Origin: Rubrobacter sp. | Lineage (GTDB): Bacteria; Actinomycetota; Rubrobacteria; Rubrobacterales; Rubrobacteraceae | Reading direction: 5' to 3' | NCBI GenBank assembly: GCA_013817025.1 | Contig: JACDDK010000083.1 | Coordinates: 1 to 5,292, forward strand | DNA length: 5,292 nt | Shown: piece by piece, positions 1 to 4,954 of the stretch | How positions within the stretch are numbered: position 1 is the stretch's first letter | Layout: every line of letters begins with the position of its first letter | Notes under the pieces: generated by a model | The model's input: only the letters and a program-made list of their open reading frames with translations | The model's database searches: none | Told to the model about the DNA's origin: nothing | Position numbers and translations under genes: made by a program

Positions 1-1
1 G

Positions 2-325
2 CGCGAGGTGGTCGAGGTGCGGGGTATGGCGCACATTACCGGCGGTGGGCTGCCGGGCAACCTGTCGCGGGCATTGGGTGGTCTCGGGGCGCGGCTGTGG
101 GCTGACTCGTGGCCCGAGCCGGCGGTCTTTGGGCTCATACGTTCGGTGGGCGGTGTGCCGGAAGCGGAGATGCGGCGGGTCTTCAATCTGGGTGTCGGGT
201 TCTGCGCGGTGGTGGCAGCGGAGGACGCGGAGAAAGGGCTGGGCGTCATCCGAGGTGCGGGCTGCGAGGCTTGGAGGATCGGGGAGGTCGCGGCGGCCCC
301 GAGCGGAGGCGTAGGCTTTGTCTGA
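2..325 (+). CDS. purM: Phosphoribosylformylglycinamidine cyclo-ligase (AIR synthetase), C-terminal part
   Basis: PurM closes the imidazole ring: FGAM + ATP gives AIR, the fifth step of de novo purine synthesis, in the cytoplasm. Only about the last 107 codons are present and the start lies left of the window. The family signature GMAHITGGGLPGNL lies near the start of the visible part, followed by the conserved VFNLGVGF segment and the end motif AWRIGEV, as in the C-terminal ATP-grasp-unrelated domain of the PurM/SelD/HypE superfamily. The C-terminus has the usual length. The stop codon (TGA 323-325) overlaps the purN start by 8 bases, so the two are expected to be translationally coupled. The fragment is clear by motif; nothing suggests damage other than the window edge. 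Confidence 0.96.
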   Translation, partial: REVVEVRGMAHITGGGLPGNLSRALGGLGARLWADSWPEPAVFGLIRSVGGVPEAEMRRVFNLGVGFCAVVAAEDAEKGLGVIRGAGCEAWRIGEVAAAPSGGVGFV

Positions 326-908
326 GCGACCGGAGGATTTGCCGGAAGACTCGCGCTTCGCGGTACTCGCGTCGGGTTCGGGGTCGAATTTGCAGGCGCT
401 GCTGGACGCCTATCCCGGACACGTCGCGGTCGTGGCGGGCGACAAGGAGGACGCCTTCGCCTTCGAGCGGGCGCGGCTGGCCGGGGTGCCGGTGGAGCAC
501 GTGAACCCGATAGGCTTCGAGGACCGTAAGGACTTCGACCGGGAGTTGGCCGACAGGATCGCGGCGTATGACGTGGCGCTGGTGGTTGGGGCGGGATATA
601 TGCGGGTGCTTTCGGCGGTCTTTCTGGAACGGTTTCCGGCGGTTTTGAACGTGCATCCTTCGCTGCTGCCGGAGTTCAAGGGCTTGCACGCCGTGCGGCG
701 GGCGCTGGCGGTGGGGGTCGGACAGACGGGGGTGACGGTGCATTTCATGGTCGAGGAGGTGGACGCGGGGCCGGTGGTGGCACGGGAGGCGGTGCCGGTT
801 TTGCCGGGGGATACGGAGGATACTTTGCTGGAGCGGCTGCATCCAGTCGAGCATCGGTTGCTCGTGGGGGCGGTCGCGGACTATTTTACGGGGAGGGTGA
901 TGGTATGA
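318..908 (+). CDS. purN: Phosphoribosylglycinamide formyltransferase (GAR transformylase)
   Basis: PurN transfers a formyl group from 10-formyl-tetrahydrofolate to GAR, giving FGAR, the third step of purine synthesis. The 196-residue length fits the family. Visible motifs: the phosphate-binding loop SGSGSNLQAL (residues 19-28), the catalytic block NVHPSLLP (Asn111, His113) and the EEVDAGPV segment carrying the catalytic Asp149. This is the same Asn/His/Asp triad as Escherichia coli Asn106/His108/Asp144, shifted by 5. The start is TTG at 318, chosen because GGAGG (305-309) lies 8 bases upstream and the N-terminus leads directly into the first beta strand (FAVLASGSGSN). The gene sits between purM (8-base overlap) and purH (4-base ATGA overlap) in one operon. 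The region around residue 123 reads GLHAVRRAL, slightly unlike the usual GxxA pattern, but the catalytic residues are intact. Confidence 0.97.
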   Translation: MSERPEDLPEDSRFAVLASGSGSNLQALLDAYPGHVAVVAGDKEDAFAFERARLAGVPVEHVNPIGFEDRKDFDRELADRIAAYDVALVVGAGYMRVLSAVFLERFPAVLNVHPSLLPEFKGLHAVRRALAVGVGQTGVTVHFMVEEVDAGPVVAREAVPVLPGDTEDTLLERLHPVEHRLLVGAVADYFTGRVMV

Positions 909-2497
909 AACGGCGGGCTTTGATATCTGTTTCGGACAAGCGGGGGCTCCTGGAGTTCGCGCGGCGGTTGAGTGGGATGGGGTTCGAGATCCTCTCGACC
1001 GGCGGCACCGCGAAGACTCTTCAGGAAGCCGACGTACCCGTAACGCTGGTGGCCGAGGTAACGGGTGAGCCCGAGATCCTCGACGGTCGCGTAAAGACGC
1101 TGCACCCCAAAATACACGGCGGCATCCTGGCCGACCTACAGAACCCCGACCACGTGCTACAGCTAGTCGACCACGACATCGCCCCGATAGACCTCGTGTG
1201 CGTGAACCTCTACCCGTTCGAGGCGTCCGTCGCGGGTGGCGCGTCCGAGGCCGAGGCTATCGAAAAGATAGACGTCGGCGGTCCTGCGATGATGCGCGCC
1301 GCCGCCAAGAACTTCGGGAGCGTCACGGTCGTCCCGGCGCCGGATTTCTACGACGAAATAATCGCTGAACTCGAAATCGAAAACCAGATCACGGACGAGA
1401 CCCGCCGCCGCCTGGCGCTCGCGGCGTTCCGCCGAACCGCCGAGTACGACGCGGCGATATCCGATTGGCTCGGTGGTATTGTCGGCGAAGGAGCGTCGTC
1501 CGCCGCGAAAGACCTGGGGACAGTCCCCGCCGCGACGAACGACGCTGAAGCCTTCCCCGAGCATCGAACGGTGCGCTACGAGCGCGTCTCGGAGCTGCGC
1601 TACGGCGAGAACCCGCATCAGAGAGCGGCCTACTACGCCGAGGAGGGTGCAGAGCACTTGCTCGGCGGCGTCGAGACGTTGCAGGGAAAGGAGATCTCCT
1701 TCAACAACCTCTATGACCTCGACGCCGCCCGCACTATACTGGCCGACCTCACGGACCTCGGCGCACGGGCGGCGGCGGTAATCGTCAAGCACGCCAACCC
1801 GTGTGGCGCGGCGGTCGGCGGGTCGGTCGCGGAGGCGTATCGCAAGGCGCTCGCATCGGACCCGACCTCGGCCTTCGGGGGGATCGTGGCTCTGAGCGGC
1901 GAGGTGGACGGGGATTTGGCGGGGGAGATCTCCAAAGTGTTCACCGAGATTCTCGTGGCCCCCGCGTTCACCGGCGAAGCGAAAGAGATCTTCTCGTCCA
2001 AGCCGAGCATGCGCGTCCTCGTGGCGGGACCGTTGGCGCGGCCCACGCTCTCGGCGAAGCACGTCACGGGCGGCGTGCTGTTGCAACAGACCGACACGGT
2101 CGAGGACGAAGCCGAGTACAATCTCGTCACGCAAAATCACCTCTCGACGGAGCAGCACGATGATGCGCTACTCGCCTGGCGCGTCGCCAAGAGCGTCAAG
2201 AGCAACGCCATCGTGCTCGTCAAGGACGGGGCCACCGTCGGCGTCGGGGCCGGGCAGATGAGCCGGGTGGATTCGGCGGGGATAGCCGTGGAGAAGGCCG
2301 GTGAGCGAGCGCGGGGAGCGGTCGCCGCGAGCGACGCCTTCTTCCCATTCGCGGATGGGTTGGACGCGCTGGCCGAGGCGGGAGTGGCGGCGGTTATTCA
2401 GCCGGGCGGTTCCAAGCGCGATGAGGAGGTCATAGAAGCGGCGGATCGGCGCGGGGTGGCGATGGTATTTACCGGTCGCAGGCATTTCCTGCACTAA
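905..2497 (+). CDS. purH: Bifunctional AICAR formyltransferase / IMP cyclohydrolase
   Basis: PurH catalyses the last two steps of purine synthesis: AICAR is formylated with 10-formyl-tetrahydrofolate to FAICAR, which is then cyclised to IMP. The N-terminal MGS-like cyclohydrolase domain (about residues 1-150) shows SVSDKRG, STGGTA (31-36), the block VKTLHPKIHGG (63-73), LVCVNLYPF and DVGGPAMMRAAAKNF. The C-terminal transformylase domain shows RYGENPHQ (232-239), NNLYDLDAA, the catalytic KHANPCG (Lys295, His296), TSAFGGI, QNHLS (410-414), KSNAIVLV, GAGQMSR, SDAFFPF and QPGGS (499-503). The length of 530 residues is typical. The linker between the domains (about 185-225) is a little long and rich in Ala, Gly and Glu. 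The ATG at 905 overlaps the purN stop (ATGA) and has GGGAGGG (891-897) 7 bases upstream. It is the last purine gene of the operon. Confidence 0.98.
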   Translation: MKRRALISVSDKRGLLEFARRLSGMGFEILSTGGTAKTLQEADVPVTLVAEVTGEPEILDGRVKTLHPKIHGGILADLQNPDHVLQLVDHDIAPIDLVCVNLYPFEASVAGGASEAEAIEKIDVGGPAMMRAAAKNFGSVTVVPAPDFYDEIIAELEIENQITDETRRRLALAAFRRTAEYDAAISDWLGGIVGEGASSAAKDLGTVPAATNDAEAFPEHRTVRYERVSELRYGENPHQRAAYYAEEGAEHLLGGVETLQGKEISFNNLYDLDAARTILADLTDLGARAAAVIVKHANPCGAAVGGSVAEAYRKALASDPTSAFGGIVALSGEVDGDLAGEISKVFTEILVAPAFTGEAKEIFSSKPSMRVLVAGPLARPTLSAKHVTGGVLLQQTDTVEDEAEYNLVTQNHLSTEQHDDALLAWRVAKSVKSNAIVLVKDGATVGVGAGQMSRVDSAGIAVEKAGERARGAVAASDAFFPFADGLDALAEAGVAAVIQPGGSKRDEEVIEAADRRGVAMVFTGRRHFLH

Positions 2498-2500
2498 TGG

Positions 2501-2506
2501 TATAAA
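2501..2506 (+). promoter_or_regulatory. Possible -10 element for a leaderless psiE-like transcript
   Basis: TATAAA ends 7 bases before the GTG at 2514, the usual distance from a -10 box to the transcription start. There is no ribosome binding site for this gene, which fits leaderless initiation as is common in actinobacteria. No convincing TTGACA-like -35 lies 16-18 bases upstream, so this is only a suggestion. Confidence 0.25.
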
Positions 2507-2513
2507 CCCGCTC

Positions 2514-2978
2514 GTGGATCAAAAGCCCAACAAACAGTTTCGCCTGTCGGGTGTGGTGGAGTTAGCCGAGCGTGCCGCTTACTACGGAGCGGCGGCCTTC
2601 CTGATCTTAACTATGGCGCTGGTCTTCGTCTCGGCGGTGATGAACGTCGTGGAGATCCCGGAGTTAGGTCTTCTCCAGACGGCCCTGGAAATACTGGACA
2701 AGGTGTTGCTGATCTTTATATTTACGGAGCTTCTCGGCACCATAAACACCATAGTTCGGGAGCGCGAGGTGGTCGCCGAGCCGTTCTTGCTGATCGGATT
2801 GATCGCCGTCGTCCGGCGCATCCTGGCCGTCACGGCCTCCATAGAACAAAGTCTCGGGTCTCCGGAGTTCAACCAACTACTGACGGAACTCGGAGTCTTG
2901 ACCGCGCTCGTCATCTCGCTCGCCATCGCGCTGTACTTTACCCGGCGCATGGAAAGTTCATCCCCCGCCGAGTCGTAA
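2514..2978 (+). CDS. PsiE-like (phosphate-starvation-inducible PsiE family) four-helix membrane protein
   Basis: A 154-residue integral membrane protein of unknown biochemical role. Four hydrophobic segments are visible at about residues 22-44, 54-76, 90-108 and 122-142, with a charged N-terminus and a polar serine-rich tail. The stretch REREVVAEPFLLIGLIAVV (82-100), followed by the basic RRIL, is the part that resembles the PsiE family; that match is from memory of the family and the name implies no proven phosphate link here. The start is GTG 16 bases after the purH stop. No Shine-Dalgarno sequence precedes it, but TATAAA (2501-2506) sits where a -10 element would place transcription at or next to the GTG, so a leaderless mRNA is possible. 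It could equally be read through from purH. No terminator is obvious between them. Confidence 0.82.
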   Translation: MDQKPNKQFRLSGVVELAERAAYYGAAAFLILTMALVFVSAVMNVVEIPELGLLQTALEILDKVLLIFIFTELLGTINTIVREREVVAEPFLLIGLIAVVRRILAVTASIEQSLGSPEFNQLLTELGVLTALVISLAIALYFTRRMESSSPAES

Positions 2979-3017
2979 AGGTGGGAGACCACACGCCCCA
3001 ACGATCGAAGTATTTGG

Positions 3018-3023
3018 TAGAAT
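3018..3023 (+). promoter_or_regulatory. Possible -10 element of the tRNA-Lys/tRNA-Glu unit
   Basis: TAGAAT matches the -10 consensus at four of six positions, including the T, A and T that matter most, and lies 12 bases upstream of the tRNA-Lys 5' end, giving a short leader. The sequence at the expected -35 distance (around 2995-3000) is GC-rich and does not look like TTGACA. It lies in the only gene-free gap (57 bases) before the tRNAs. Confidence 0.4.
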
Positions 3024-3035
3024 CCCGCCAGTGGA

Positions 3036-3107
3036 GGGCCAGTAGCTCAGTGGTAGAGCAGGGGACTTTTAATCCTCGTGTCGAAGGTTCGATCCCTTCC
3101 TGGCTCA
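3036..3107 (+). tRNA. tRNA-Lys (anticodon TTT)
   Basis: A complete cloverleaf can be drawn. The acceptor stem GGGCCAG pairs with CTGGCTC (one G-U), the D arm GCTC pairs with GAGC, and the anticodon stem GGGGA/TCCTC closes the loop CTTTTAA with TTT at 34-36. A GTGTC variable loop follows, then the T arm GAAGG-TTCGATC-CCTTC and discriminator A. The 3' CCA is not encoded (the next bases are CGA), so it must be added after transcription. It reads AAA and, by wobble, AAG codons. It is followed 30 bases later by the tRNA-Glu fragment, presumably once a two-tRNA transcript. Confidence 0.96.
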
Positions 3108-3137
3108 CGAGCCGAAGGCTACGGCCAAACGGTTTAC

Positions 3138-3179
3138 GCCCCTATCGTCTAGAGGCCTAGGACACTGCCCTTTCAAGGC
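3138..3179 (+). pseudogene. tRNA-Glu (anticodon TTC), 5' half only
   Basis: The 5' half of a bacterial tRNA-Glu is intact: acceptor strand GCCCCTA (3138-3144), D arm beginning GTCT, the characteristic AGAGGCCTAGGACA, then anticodon stem CTGCC (3165-3169) and loop CTTTCAA with TTC at 3172-3174. Only GGC (3177-3179) of the 3' anticodon strand follows; the expected GGCAG continuation, variable loop and T arm (a GGTTCGAATCC-like block) are absent here and nowhere else in the window. The break coincides with a fall in GC content and with repeat arrays. This is best explained by insertion of an element within the tRNA gene, or by loss of the 3' half after such an insertion. The following TGGGGGT (3191-3197) could still pair with the acceptor strand. 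Whether a glutamate tRNA is made from this locus is doubtful. Confidence 0.8.
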
Positions 3180-3182
3180 TTC
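3165..3182. other. Probable attachment-site junction in tRNA-Glu (left end of integrated element)
   Basis: Tyrosine recombinases commonly cross over in the anticodon region of tRNA genes. Here recognisable tRNA-Glu sequence stops within the 3' anticodon strand, an AT-richer segment begins, and an integrase remnant lies on the right. Unlike most such junctions, the tRNA is not restored by an element-borne 3' half. The matching right junction, with the missing tRNA 3' half, must be outside the window, so the exact core cannot be set. Confidence 0.55.
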
Positions 3183-3239
3183 CTAGATGGTGGGGGTCAC
3201 TGGCGCACCGAACCAGATTGTCAACGAAAACCAGCATAC

Positions 3240-3269
3240 CTAAGCTGAATTCTAAGCGCAAGTCTAAGT
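3240..3269 (+). repeat. CTAAGY x3, exact 12-base period
   Basis: CTAAGC, CTAAGC and CTAAGT start at 3240, 3252 and 3264, placing each copy about one helical turn from the next on nearly the same face of DNA. It lies 60 bases inside the tRNA junction. Short phased direct repeats beside an attachment core are typical of recombinase or excisionase binding; that role is inferred. Confidence 0.6.
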
Positions 3270-3281
3270 CAACGGGATATG

Positions 3282-3291
3282 GTTGTACAAC
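3282..3291. repeat. Perfect 10-base palindrome
   Basis: GTTGTACAAC reads the same on both strands and lies between the two direct-repeat arrays. It could be the site of a small dimeric DNA-binding protein such as an excisionase or repressor, but it is short enough that chance is possible. Confidence 0.35.
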
Positions 3292-3300
3292 GCGATTTCA

Positions 3301-3339
3301 GGGGTCAATATTCGCCGGTTGGGGTCAGCGTTGGGGTCA
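3301..3339 (+). repeat. GGGGTCA direct repeats, including a 10-base unit repeated at 12-base period
   Basis: GGGGTCA occurs at 3301-3307, 3321-3327 and 3333-3339, and once more at 3193-3199 beside the tRNA junction. The last two of the cluster are part of an exact GTTGGGGTCA repeat (3318-3327 and 3330-3339). All copies share one orientation. Same-strand heptamers near an attachment core resemble arm-type sites of tyrosine integrases; I infer this from layout and position, not from a known match. Confidence 0.6.
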
Positions 3340-3368
3340 AGCGCAGCCTACTATAGTTAGCTGTCGGA

Positions 3369-4076
3369 TTAGGAGTTTAGGGATAAGAACTCTATCAGCC
3401 TGTCGAATGATGGCGCAACCCAGTAGGTCGGTACAGCATCCCCACTTGCATAAATCTCGTACACCAAGGTGGTCAGCCCGGTGGCAGTAATTCTGTTTAG
3501 AAATAGAGGAAGGTCGTCGGCTTCTATGGCGTGCTTCTCTCTAATTGATTCGGCGCACAACCTCCATAATTCTACTTTGTTGGCTGAATCGAGTTTCAAC
3601 GGAGAAGCGATGTTCCGTTGTAAATCGTAGATGGTACGAGCTACCTCTAATTCTTTGGGGGTTAAGCTCGCTACTATGTTCAAATACTCTTCCGGTGAAT
3701 AGTTGCCTCCCTCAGCCTCAGCTAATGGCGCTCCCGCCAGTATTCGACTTATGAGGTCCCGCTTCTCTTCGCTTCCTGTTTTGTTGGATTGTTCTGTAGC
3801 CTTAATTAATAAGTCAATGCCTTCTTCGGTATCGAAGTAGTCTTTGTTTATGACCCGCTCGTCGAGATTATCGAGATGTTCTCCGAAATGCTGAAACAGT
3901 GCTTCGGTTCTTTGCTGATAAACCTGTAGCCACTTTGCTGAAAAGAAGGTCGCTATCGTACCACCAAAGTAAGGAATGGTACTGATGGCCGCCAATGTAA
4001 GCGGGGCCTTATTGACCACTTCGGTTAGGAGTTCGTCCACTTTGTCGGGTAAGTTCTTCTCTTCCATGCTGTCCAT
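3369..4076 (-). CDS. Uncharacterised protein, probable membrane-associated helical cargo of the element
   Basis: A 235-residue protein I cannot assign. It begins with a charged helix (1-23) and then a hydrophobic, glycine-containing segment (about 25-46, with the motif IPYFGG at 34-39) that could insert in or lie on the membrane. A long helical stretch (50-120) follows with TGSEEKRDLISRILAGA at 100-116, then a linker and a C-terminal region (about 140-232: TPKELEVARTIYDL, DDLPLFLNRITATGL, TYWVAPSFDRLIEFL) whose pattern recalls a winged helix ending in a beta hairpin. Proteins with this outline are, as far as I recall, found on phages and islands without known function. The ATG at 4076 has AGGAG only 3 bases upstream; Met4 (ATG 4065-4067) is 12 bases from the same site, so either may be used. 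The DNA is clearly AT-richer than the purine genes, a sign of transfer. It is transcribed toward the tRNA junction. Confidence 0.75.
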   Translation of the reverse strand: MDSMEEKNLPDKVDELLTEVVNKAPLTLAAISTIPYFGGTIATFFSAKWLQVYQQRTEALFQHFGEHLDNLDERVINKDYFDTEEGIDLLIKATEQSNKTGSEEKRDLISRILAGAPLAEAEGGNYSPEEYLNIVASLTPKELEVARTIYDLQRNIASPLKLDSANKVELWRLCAESIREKHAIEADDLPLFLNRITATGLTTLVYEIYASGDAVPTYWVAPSFDRLIEFLSLNS

Positions 4077-4147
4077 CGTCTCCTAGTATGGGGTGTCTCG
4101 CAACTTTGTAGCAAACCTCGCAGACGTAGGGCTGTTGGCTGAGTCAA

Positions 4148-4155
4148 ACACGTGT
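4148..4155. repeat. Perfect 8-base palindrome upstream of the 235-residue gene
   Basis: ACACGTGT lies 72 bases upstream of the minus-strand gene, next to TTGACT on the minus strand (complement of 4142-4147), a good -35 match. No acceptable -10 lies at 16-18 bases, so no promoter is claimed. The palindrome may be a repressor site or chance. Confidence 0.25.
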
Positions 4156-4202
4156 GAGTCGTGTTAAAGATAGCTCATTTGGGGGATGCCAGCGGCTCAA
4201 AC

Positions 4203-4216
4203 ACACAATATTGTGT
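4203..4216. promoter_or_regulatory. Perfect 14-base palindrome, candidate operator between divergent genes
   Basis: ACACAATATTGTGT is perfectly self-complementary. It sits in the 189-base gap between two divergently transcribed genes (235-residue protein to the left, 57-residue protein to the right), 49 bases before the latter's start. A palindrome this long is unlikely by chance in so short a gap and is the right size for a dimeric regulator. As RNA it would have no loop, so a DNA-level site is favoured. No matching regulator gene is visible in the window. Confidence 0.5.
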
Positions 4217-4265
4217 AGGCAACGCTTAACACTAGTGCGCGTAGCGTGGAGAGGAGGCAGATTAG

Positions 4266-4439
4266 ATGAGCGAGGCGTCATGGCTACCATCAGGCTATTG
4301 GCTTGATGAATCAGACACCGATTTCGTAGTCCTAAGACGACCAGACGGGTCGAAGGTGGCCACGTTCAGCGCCATGGGAGCGACAATAGAGTCTATAAGG
4401 GAGACTGCTGCACAGGACTACCATCGGTTGGTCTCCTAG
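4266..4439 (+). CDS. Uncharacterised 57-residue acidic protein
   Basis: A small reading frame with unusually good start signals: AGGAGG (4252-4257) lies 8 bases before the ATG. The protein begins MSEASWLPSGYWLDE and continues through a pattern like a two-stranded beta sheet (DFVVLRRPDGSKVATFSAMG, residues 20-39), then a helix (ATIESIRETAAQDYHRLV, 39-56). It has no signal peptide, cysteine or membrane segment. I do not recognise the family. An intrinsic terminator 60 bases after the stop and a palindrome upstream make this a self-contained one-gene unit inside the element. It is a believable gene on start site, context and regular secondary-structure pattern; possible roles such as antitoxin, excisionase helper or regulator cannot be told apart. 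Confidence 0.65.
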   Translation: MSEASWLPSGYWLDESDTDFVVLRRPDGSKVATFSAMGATIESIRETAAQDYHRLVS

Positions 4440-4498
4440 CTCTTTACTCATGTGCCTTCAGCGGTAGCACTGGTAGCAGCACGGAGGTAAAGACGTAA

Positions 4499-4536
4499 GG
4501 CCATCATCCGGTTATGAATCGGGTGGTGGCCTTTTT
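4499..4536 (+). terminator. Strong intrinsic terminator
   Basis: GGCCATCATCCG (4499-4510) pairs with CGGGTGGTGGCC (4520-4531) over 12 base pairs with two G-U pairs and a 9-base loop, followed at once by TTTTT (4532-4536). The two G-U pairs appear only in the plus-strand RNA, and the T run is on the plus strand, so it ends transcription from the 57-residue gene. It also lies just after the end of the opposing integrase remnant. Confidence 0.85.
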
Positions 4537-4549
4537 GTTCGGTGCGACT

Positions 4550-4860
4550 TCACCTCGCACCACTCGTCAGCCCAAGTACATATAGAGCATGGTATCGCTC
4601 GTCTGTTTCCGAAGCGTTCAGAAAGCGTTTCGCTTCCTCCAAACTGAGCGGTCTTATCTCCGGTGCTGGTACTCGCGGAGGTGATACCTCTTTGCAGATA
4701 TTGTGTTCCAGGTAACGCCAGCGAACAGCCATGTTGAGAGCGGCGGACAGCGCACCGTGAATCCGGCGAATACGAGCGGGGGAGAGGCCAGCATCACGCT
4801 TACGCGAATACATCCGTTGGACCTGCTCACGGTTTAACTTCTTTAGAGGCTGCGTCAATA
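4550..4860 (-). pseudogene. Tyrosine recombinase (phage-type integrase), truncated at both ends
   Basis: About 102 codons of a tyrosine site-specific recombinase, which would cut and rejoin DNA at the attachment sites. What remains is part of the core-binding helical domain (PLKKLNREQVQRMYSRKRD, then LSPARIRRIHGALSAALNMA and AVRWRYLEHNICKEV), the linker PPRVPAPEIRPLSLEEAKRFL, and the opening of the catalytic domain, ending LGLTSGAR. The final Arg is the first catalytic arginine. The stop TGA follows it directly, while another frame continues with Gly-Glu-Val, the residues expected next, so a small frameshift lies here before the homology ends. The rest of the catalytic domain (Lys, His-x-x-Arg, His/Trp, Tyr) is missing. 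The upstream side is cut at about 4860 by the insertion sequence, so the first codon seen (TTG) is not a true start. Inactive by itself. Confidence 0.88.
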
Positions 4861-4881
4861 GGGAGGGCGTCTACGTGTAAA

Positions 4882-4954
4882 GCGGGCACGGATGCTCCAT
4901 CATTCGAGGAGTTCTCAAAGCTTCCCGAATGAAAGGAGCAGGCCCCGTGCCCGC
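4882..4954 (+). promoter_or_regulatory. Long imperfect hairpin enclosing the transposase ribosome binding site and start
   Basis: Three stacked helices can be drawn: GCGGGCACGG (4882-4891) with CCGTGCCCGC (4945-4954), TGCTCC (4893-4898) with GGAGCA (4935-4940), and TCATTCG (4900-4906) with CGAATGA (4926-4932), separated by small bulges. The ribosome binding site AAGGAG (4933-4938) and the GTG start (4947-4949) both lie in paired strands. Transcripts entering from outside the IS would contain the whole hairpin and be poorly translated. Confidence 0.65.

Noticed and set aside
246..854. 202-residue minus-strand frame opposite purN
   Set aside because: His/Arg/Pro-rich shadow translation with no recognisable motif; purN is certain.
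1163..2158. 331-residue open frame on the minus strand opposite purH
   Set aside because: Arginine/valine-rich shadow of a GC-rich gene; purH on the plus strand is certain and explains the open frame.
2582..3001. 139-residue minus-strand frame opposite the PsiE-like gene
   Set aside because: Composition is that of an antisense shadow, and the plus-strand frame has clear membrane segments and family motifs.
3138..3199. Group I intron in the tRNA-Glu anticodon
   Set aside because: Such introns interrupt the anticodon loop, which is intact here; the break is in the 3' stem and no 3' exon is found downstream in the window.
3331..3357. Possible promoter TTGGGG ... TATAGT pointing right
   Set aside because: 15-base spacing, weak -35 and only antisense sequence downstream; the TTGGGG is better explained as part of the repeat array.
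3218..3490. 90-residue plus-strand reading frame starting TTG in the repeat region
   Set aside because: No ribosome site, low-complexity basic composition, spans the repeat arrays and runs antisense into the better-supported 235-residue gene.
4463..4478. GGTAGCA direct repeat (4463-4469 and 4472-4478)
   Set aside because: Only two short copies after the small gene with no structural context; likely chance.
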